Positions 6,575 through 9,399 of a stretch of DNA of 9,399 nucleotides are shown here, piece after piece. A model generated the notes under the pieces. That model saw nothing but the letters and a program-made list of their open reading frames with translations, had not been told where the DNA came from and did not search any database. How positions within the stretch are numbered: position 1 is the first letter of the stretch; every line of letters begins with the position of its first letter. The position numbers were made by a program, and so were the translations under genes. Location of the stretch: assembly GCA_021817875.1 (NCBI GenBank), contig JAKAFQ010000131.1, forward strand, positions 1 to 9,399, in the 5' to 3' direction. The DNA comes from Pseudomonadota bacterium (GTDB lineage: Bacteria > Pseudomonadota > Gammaproteobacteria > Steroidobacterales > Steroidobacteraceae).

Positions 6575-7192
6575 TCAGGGCCCGGGGGGCTTGGAGGTGT
6601 AGCGGATCTGGTAGGTGCTCTCGACCACCGCCACGGTGGCTTTGGCACCGCCGTATGACCAGGCGTCCACGCGGTAATCCACGGCGTTGGCGTTCGTGAG
6701 GTCGGTGCCGAGCAGCGAAACGTACGCGGTCGGATACCGGGCGAACACGGCATTGGGCTGCGGCGCGGCGCTGCCGCTGGCCGAGGGAGTGATCGCATCG
6801 AGGTCGTTGGCCGGATTGTAGGCGTAGCCCACCGACGTGTCGGTGCCGATCACCCAGGGAACCTGCGAGACCTCGCCACCGCTCACCTGGGTCACGAGCG
6901 GCTTCGAGCAGATCACCAGCGAGCTGGTCGCGCCCGGATCGAGGCCGCAGTCGATCGGCACGCTGGTCACGGCGTTGTTCGACAGCCATTGCTCGGCGTA
7001 GGTCTGCGCGGCCACCGCGCCCTGCAGCGCGTGCTGCTTGTCGAGCACGTTGCCGGCGATCATGTTCTCGATGCCGACGCTGCGAAACATGGCGAGCGCG
7101 AGCAGCGTCACGACGATCAGCAGCAGCAGTGTCGTGATCAGCACCATGCCGCGTTGCACGCGGGCCGCGCCCGCCCGGAGGGTCCTGGTCAT
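6575..7192 (-). CDS. pilX: Type IV minor pilin PilX
   Basis: The 205-residue protein begins with a basic leader and RGMVLITTLLLLIVVTLLAL. Prepilin cleavage is expected after Gly15, followed by a long hydrophobic helix and then MFRSVGIENMIAGN and QTYAEQWL, which match the conserved PilX N-terminal domain. Mature position 5 is Thr20 rather than Glu. Lack of Glu5 is usual in PilX and in its type II secretion counterpart GspK, and is thought to fit a position at the very tip where no subunit lies above. Cys82 and Cys95 could form a disulfide. PilX partners with PilW, PilV and FimU in the priming complex and carries PilY1. Its ATG shares an ATGA overlap with the pilW stop (7189-7192), so coupled translation is likely. 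The protein ends in a Pro-rich KPPGP tail. Confidence 0.94.
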   Translation of the reverse strand: MTRTLRAGAARVQRGMVLITTLLLLIVVTLLALAMFRSVGIENMIAGNVLDKQHALQGAVAAQTYAEQWLSNNAVTSVPIDCGLDPGATSSLVICSKPLVTQVSGGEVSQVPWVIGTDTSVGYAYNPANDLDAITPSASGSAAPQPNAVFARYPTAYVSLLGTDLTNANAVDYRVDAWSYGGAKATVAVVESTYQIRYTSKPPGP

Positions 7193-8028
7193 GGTCCGGT
7201 GCGCCCCATCAGATCGGCCACCAGGGTGAACAGCAGCACCTTGCTCTGTCCCGGCTCGGCGGCCAGCGGGTTGGTGAAGGTCAGCAGCAGCTTGACCGAG
7301 GTGACGTCCGCCCAGTCCGCGGCGCTCATGCTGGCCGCCGGGACGTATTCGACCACGTTGTCGTCTGACCCGGGTGTGCTGGAGCTGATCCCGTACCAGA
7401 TCTGCATGTCCTGGACGTCCTTGACCAGTTCGATCGGCCCGGAGGCATCCCAGCTGACCTGCGTCGGATTGCCGGGGCTCGCCATGCCCACTTCACAGAA
7501 GAGGCCACCGCTGCTCGGCACGTACAGGTAGTTGATGTAGATCTGGTCGCTGCCGGTCTGGTTGCTGGTGCCGTCGCAGAGCGGAATGCCGTCGTTATTG
7601 GCGGTCATGAAGCGCACGGCGAGCGAATCGGTGGTCAGCCCCGGGGTGGTGCTGCCGGTCGCCCCGGCGACACTGACCCCGTACACGGCGTCGCGCGCGT
7701 TGAAGTTCAGCTGATCGCCGTCGCTTGCCGTCACGTCCTGCTGCGGCAGGGCGGTGTCCTGGTTGATCGCGGTGGGGTCCGGGTAGTAGCCGCCTTCGCG
7801 AACCAGCTCGCTGAGCAGCGTCAGCGTGAAGCGCTCCTCGTCATCGATCTGCGCCAGCGCGCTGTTGTCGCTGTGCGACTGATGGACCCCCTGCTCGACG
7901 ACCAGCACCCCGCCGATCAGGAACAGCGCGATGAGGATCGCGACCATGAGCTCGATGAGCGAATAACCGCCCTCGTGCCGGACGGCGAGCCGGCTGCCGC
8001 GAGCTGCGGTGCGCCCGGGGCGGCTCAT
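7189..8028 (-). CDS. pilW: Type IV minor pilin PilW
   Basis: The 279-residue prepilin has the leader HEGGYSLIELMVAILIAL, with cleavage after Gly21 giving mature Tyr1 and Glu5, then the hydrophobic helix. The motif ERFTLTLLSELVREGGYY just after the helix and LVKDVQDMQIWYG (201-213), followed by a D-D-N-V-V-E-Y-V segment and ADWADVTSVKLLL (238-250), are characteristic of PilW. Cys151 and Cys178 probably pair. PilW is a core minor pilin of the priming complex below PilY1, anchored in the inner membrane before assembly. Its start overlaps the pilV stop by ATGA (8025-8028) and its stop overlaps the pilX start in the same way. Length is within the normal range for the family. Confidence 0.95.
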   Translation of the reverse strand: MSRPGRTAARGSRLAVRHEGGYSLIELMVAILIALFLIGGVLVVEQGVHQSHSDNSALAQIDDEERFTLTLLSELVREGGYYPDPTAINQDTALPQQDVTASDGDQLNFNARDAVYGVSVAGATGSTTPGLTTDSLAVRFMTANNDGIPLCDGTSNQTGSDQIYINYLYVPSSGGLFCEVGMASPGNPTQVSWDASGPIELVKDVQDMQIWYGISSSTPGSDDNVVEYVPAASMSAADWADVTSVKLLLTFTNPLAAEPGQSKVLLFTLVADLMGRTGP

Positions 8029-8705
8029 GGCTGCACCACCAGCTCATAGGTCTGCTTCTGGAAGGCGCTGCTGCCGGTCGTCGACTGCGCCAGTGCCTGC
8101 GCCTTCTGCTCCACGCTGGTGGCGTTCACCGTGTTTTCGTACCATTGCACATCGATGATGCAGGCGACGACACCGCTCGGGGATGAGCAGCTCACGGTGG
8201 TCGTCGTATCGGCGATCGGGCTGGTCACATTGCCCGTGCCGCCCTGTGCCCACTCGGTCAGGTCATAGGCGGCCATCTGCACCGCGCTGCAGGGCGCGAG
8301 CGATCCCCCGAGCTCGCAGCTGTCCGCGGCGCTGCCGCTGCTCTGCAGCGCCCCGTTGATGGACATCGAGCTGCCCATGGCGGCGTAGGCGGCGCTCACC
8401 GCCGTGGCCAGGTTGCCGTCATTGGACACCTGGACGTAGGGGCTGGTGTTCGGGGTGAGGGTGACCTGCAGGTTGTTCGGTGCGCTGTCCCAGTAGTCCC
8501 GGTCGGCGTGCATGCTCGCCGCGAGGCTCTGCGCTTCGAGCGCAATCAGCGCGCGCTGGCGCGAGATGCCGGCGTTAGACAGCACCAGGGCATCCATCTT
8601 CGCGATGCCGAGCAGGCCCACGGCGATGATGATCAGCGCCACCAGCACCTCGATGAGGCTGAACCCGCGAATGCGCAACGGCTGCGGGCCGGGGCTCGGT
8701 CTCAT
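8025..8705 (-). CDS. pilV: Type IV minor pilin PilV
   Basis: The 226-residue prepilin has RIRGFSLIEVLVALIIIAVG: cleavage after Gly14, mature Phe1 and Glu5, then the helix and MDALVLSNAGISRQRALIALEAQ, typical of PilV. Four Cys are present (130, 139, 173, 182). The first two lie in the PilV-like stretch CELGGSLAPC just before MAAYDLTEW, and the last precedes IIDVQWYE, near the family's usual strand. The frame is open back to 9011, but that extension would run inside fimT in another frame and is Arg-rich. The ATG at 8705 shares an ATGA overlap with the fimT stop (8702-8705) and puts the leader peptide at a normal length. PilV joins the minor-pilin complex that primes pilus assembly and displays PilY1. 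No strong ribosome site is seen, so coupling to fimT is likely. Confidence 0.95.
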   Translation of the reverse strand: MRPSPGPQPLRIRGFSLIEVLVALIIIAVGLLGIAKMDALVLSNAGISRQRALIALEAQSLAASMHADRDYWDSAPNNLQVTLTPNTSPYVQVSNDGNLATAVSAAYAAMGSSMSINGALQSSGSAADSCELGGSLAPCSAVQMAAYDLTEWAQGGTGNVTSPIADTTTTVSCSSPSGVVACIIDVQWYENTVNATSVEQKAQALAQSTTGSSAFQKQTYELVVQP

Positions 8706-9310
8706 GGGCAACTCGTCCCCGTCTCGGTATTGATCACGCCTGATTGCGAGAGCATCAGGCAGTGTCTGAAGTAGGACTTGCCGCTCGGGTCCGTCAATGT
8801 CAGGGTCATGCTGGGCGCGCCGACATATGCAAACCCGTCGCGGTTGAACAGGACATAATTCAGGGTGGGGTTGCCGGCACCGGCGGTCGCGCTGGCGGTG
8901 AACACGTCGCCGGCTTTGAGCGCCGGCTGGACGCGCAGGATCGTATCGTTGCTGCTGTCGAGCGCACCGTCGGCGTTGAAATCGGTGAACACGATCCAGC
9001 CGCTCTGCCACGCATCGCTGCCCGCCGCGGCGCAGGTGTCCGGTGTCGTGGAGCTCTGCGCGCAGACCGAGATGCTCTGGCCCTCGCGCACCGCCTCCGA
9101 GCGGGCATACTGCAGGTCGCCGATCAGCGCGTCCATCTCCGTGGCGAGCCGGTTGGAGGTGGTCACGGAATAGTACGAGGGTATGCCGATCGCGAGCAGG
9201 ATGGCGATCAGGATCATGACGACCACCAGCTCGATCAGCGTCACACCGCCTTGGCGCGCTGGGGGGGGCGTATGCGCCCGGCTCTGCCGTCTTGTGATCA
9301 GCTCTCGCAC
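8702..9310 (-). CDS. fimT: GspH/FimT-family minor pilin (FimT/FimU-like), first gene of the operon
   Basis: The 202-residue prepilin has ARQGGVTLIELVVVMILIAI: cleavage after Gly22, mature Val1 and Glu5. After the helix come NRLATEMDALIGDLQYARSE and AVREGQSISVC, the hallmark of the GspH/FimT family, then SGWIVFTDFNADG. Cys83/93 and Cys184/201 could form two disulfides. Its place before pilV matches fimU of Pseudomonas and fimT of Xanthomonadales; the family cannot separate the two names here. It is a minor pilin of the priming complex; some FimT proteins also bind DNA in natural transformation, which this sequence does not settle. The start is GTG at 9310, the first start codon after an in-frame stop at 9362-9364. 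No ribosome site of normal spacing precedes it, so the start is the least certain in the operon. A run of eight C on the coding strand (9268-9261) encodes part of Pro15-17 before the cleavage site. Confidence 0.9.
   Translation of the reverse strand: MRELITRRQSRAHTPPPARQGGVTLIELVVVMILIAILLAIGIPSYYSVTTSNRLATEMDALIGDLQYARSEAVREGQSISVCAQSSTTPDTCAAAGSDAWQSGWIVFTDFNADGALDSSNDTILRVQPALKAGDVFTASATAGAGNPTLNYVLFNRDGFAYVGAPSMTLTLTDPSGKSYFRHCLMLSQSGVINTETGTSCP
9261..9268 (-). repeat. Eight-base homopolymer in the fimT leader region
   Basis: Eight G on the plus strand (C on the coding strand) fall within codons for Pro15-17 of FimT, five residues before the prepilin cleavage Gly22. Gain or loss of one base would shift the frame before the pilin helix. 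Confidence 0.7.
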
Positions 9311-9399
9311 GGTTTGCGATTCTTGGCTCCCTGGACGAGGAGGGACTCTACCGGGAGCGCCTCACGGTGTCCGCGCCGGCTGACCGGCGGCGGCCCGCG
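9311..9399 (-). other. Leader region upstream of the pilin operon
   Basis: This 89-base stretch should hold or border the operon promoter, but no sigma-70, sigma-54 or ECF-type pair stands out. A 6-bp inverted repeat with a 4-base loop (9374-9389, CGCCGG/CCGGCG) is present without a T-run and could be the end of an upstream gene. The promoter may lie outside the window. Confidence 0.35.

Noticed and set aside
8706..9011. A 102-residue N-terminal extension of PilV
   Set aside because: It lies wholly within fimT in another frame, is Arg-rich, and would place the prepilin leader far from the N-terminus, where PilD cleavage is not expected.
9311..9399. AlgR-like, sigma-54 or sigma-70 sites upstream of fimT
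   Set aside because: CCTCGTCC and TAGAGT partly resemble AlgR and -10 elements, but no partner box at proper spacing exists, so the matches are not better than chance.
1..9399. Mobile elements, CRISPR arrays, RNA genes, defence systems or toxin-antitoxin pairs
   Set aside because: No transposase, terminal repeats, regularly spaced repeats, cloverleaf or recognisable effector gene was seen; all long stretches are explained by the receptor and the pilin operon.

Overview
The window is GC-rich and reads like a gammaproteobacterial chromosome. The best guess is the Xanthomonadales/Nevskiales side of the class. This rests on the minor-pilin gene order fimT-pilV-pilW-pilX-pilY1-pilE without pilY2, and on a TonB-dependent receptor of the Nevskiales/sphingomonad type next to it. 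The taxonomic guess is inference from family resemblance, not from a search.

Layout. Bases 2-1456 (+) hold the C-terminal part of a TonB-dependent outer-membrane receptor whose plug and N-terminus lie upstream of the window. Bases 1457-1626 are a convergent intergenic stretch with two perfect hairpins and no clear T-tract. Bases 1627-2028 (-) encode a 133-residue protein of unknown function: a helical N-terminal half and a Gly-rich tail. It has a good ribosome binding site and a possible ECF-sigma (RpoE/AlgU-like) promoter at 2055-2082. Bases 2203-9310 (-) are a tightly packed type IV pilus minor-pilin operon, read right to left: fimT/fimU (GTG start), pilV, pilW, pilX, pilY1, pilE. The first four genes overlap by 4-bp ATGA junctions, pilY1 follows pilX after 15 bases, and pilE follows pilY1 almost directly. 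Bases 9311-9399 hold only the leader upstream of fimT, where no promoter is convincing.

How it works together. By family knowledge, FimU/FimT, PilV, PilW, PilX and PilE form the minor-pilin complex that primes pilus assembly, and PilY1 sits on it as the large tip adhesin. PilX here lacks the Glu at mature position 5 that the other four pilins have.

The most interesting feature is PilY1. Its C-terminal two thirds is the normal PilC/PilY1 beta-propeller with a calcium loop (D-x-D-x-D-x3-D). Its N-terminus, instead of a von Willebrand A domain, looks like a complete L-type (legume-like) lectin domain. A further segment inside the propeller resembles a CBM5/12 chitin-binding module. This suggests a sugar-recognising pilus tip, possibly for glycan or chitin surfaces.
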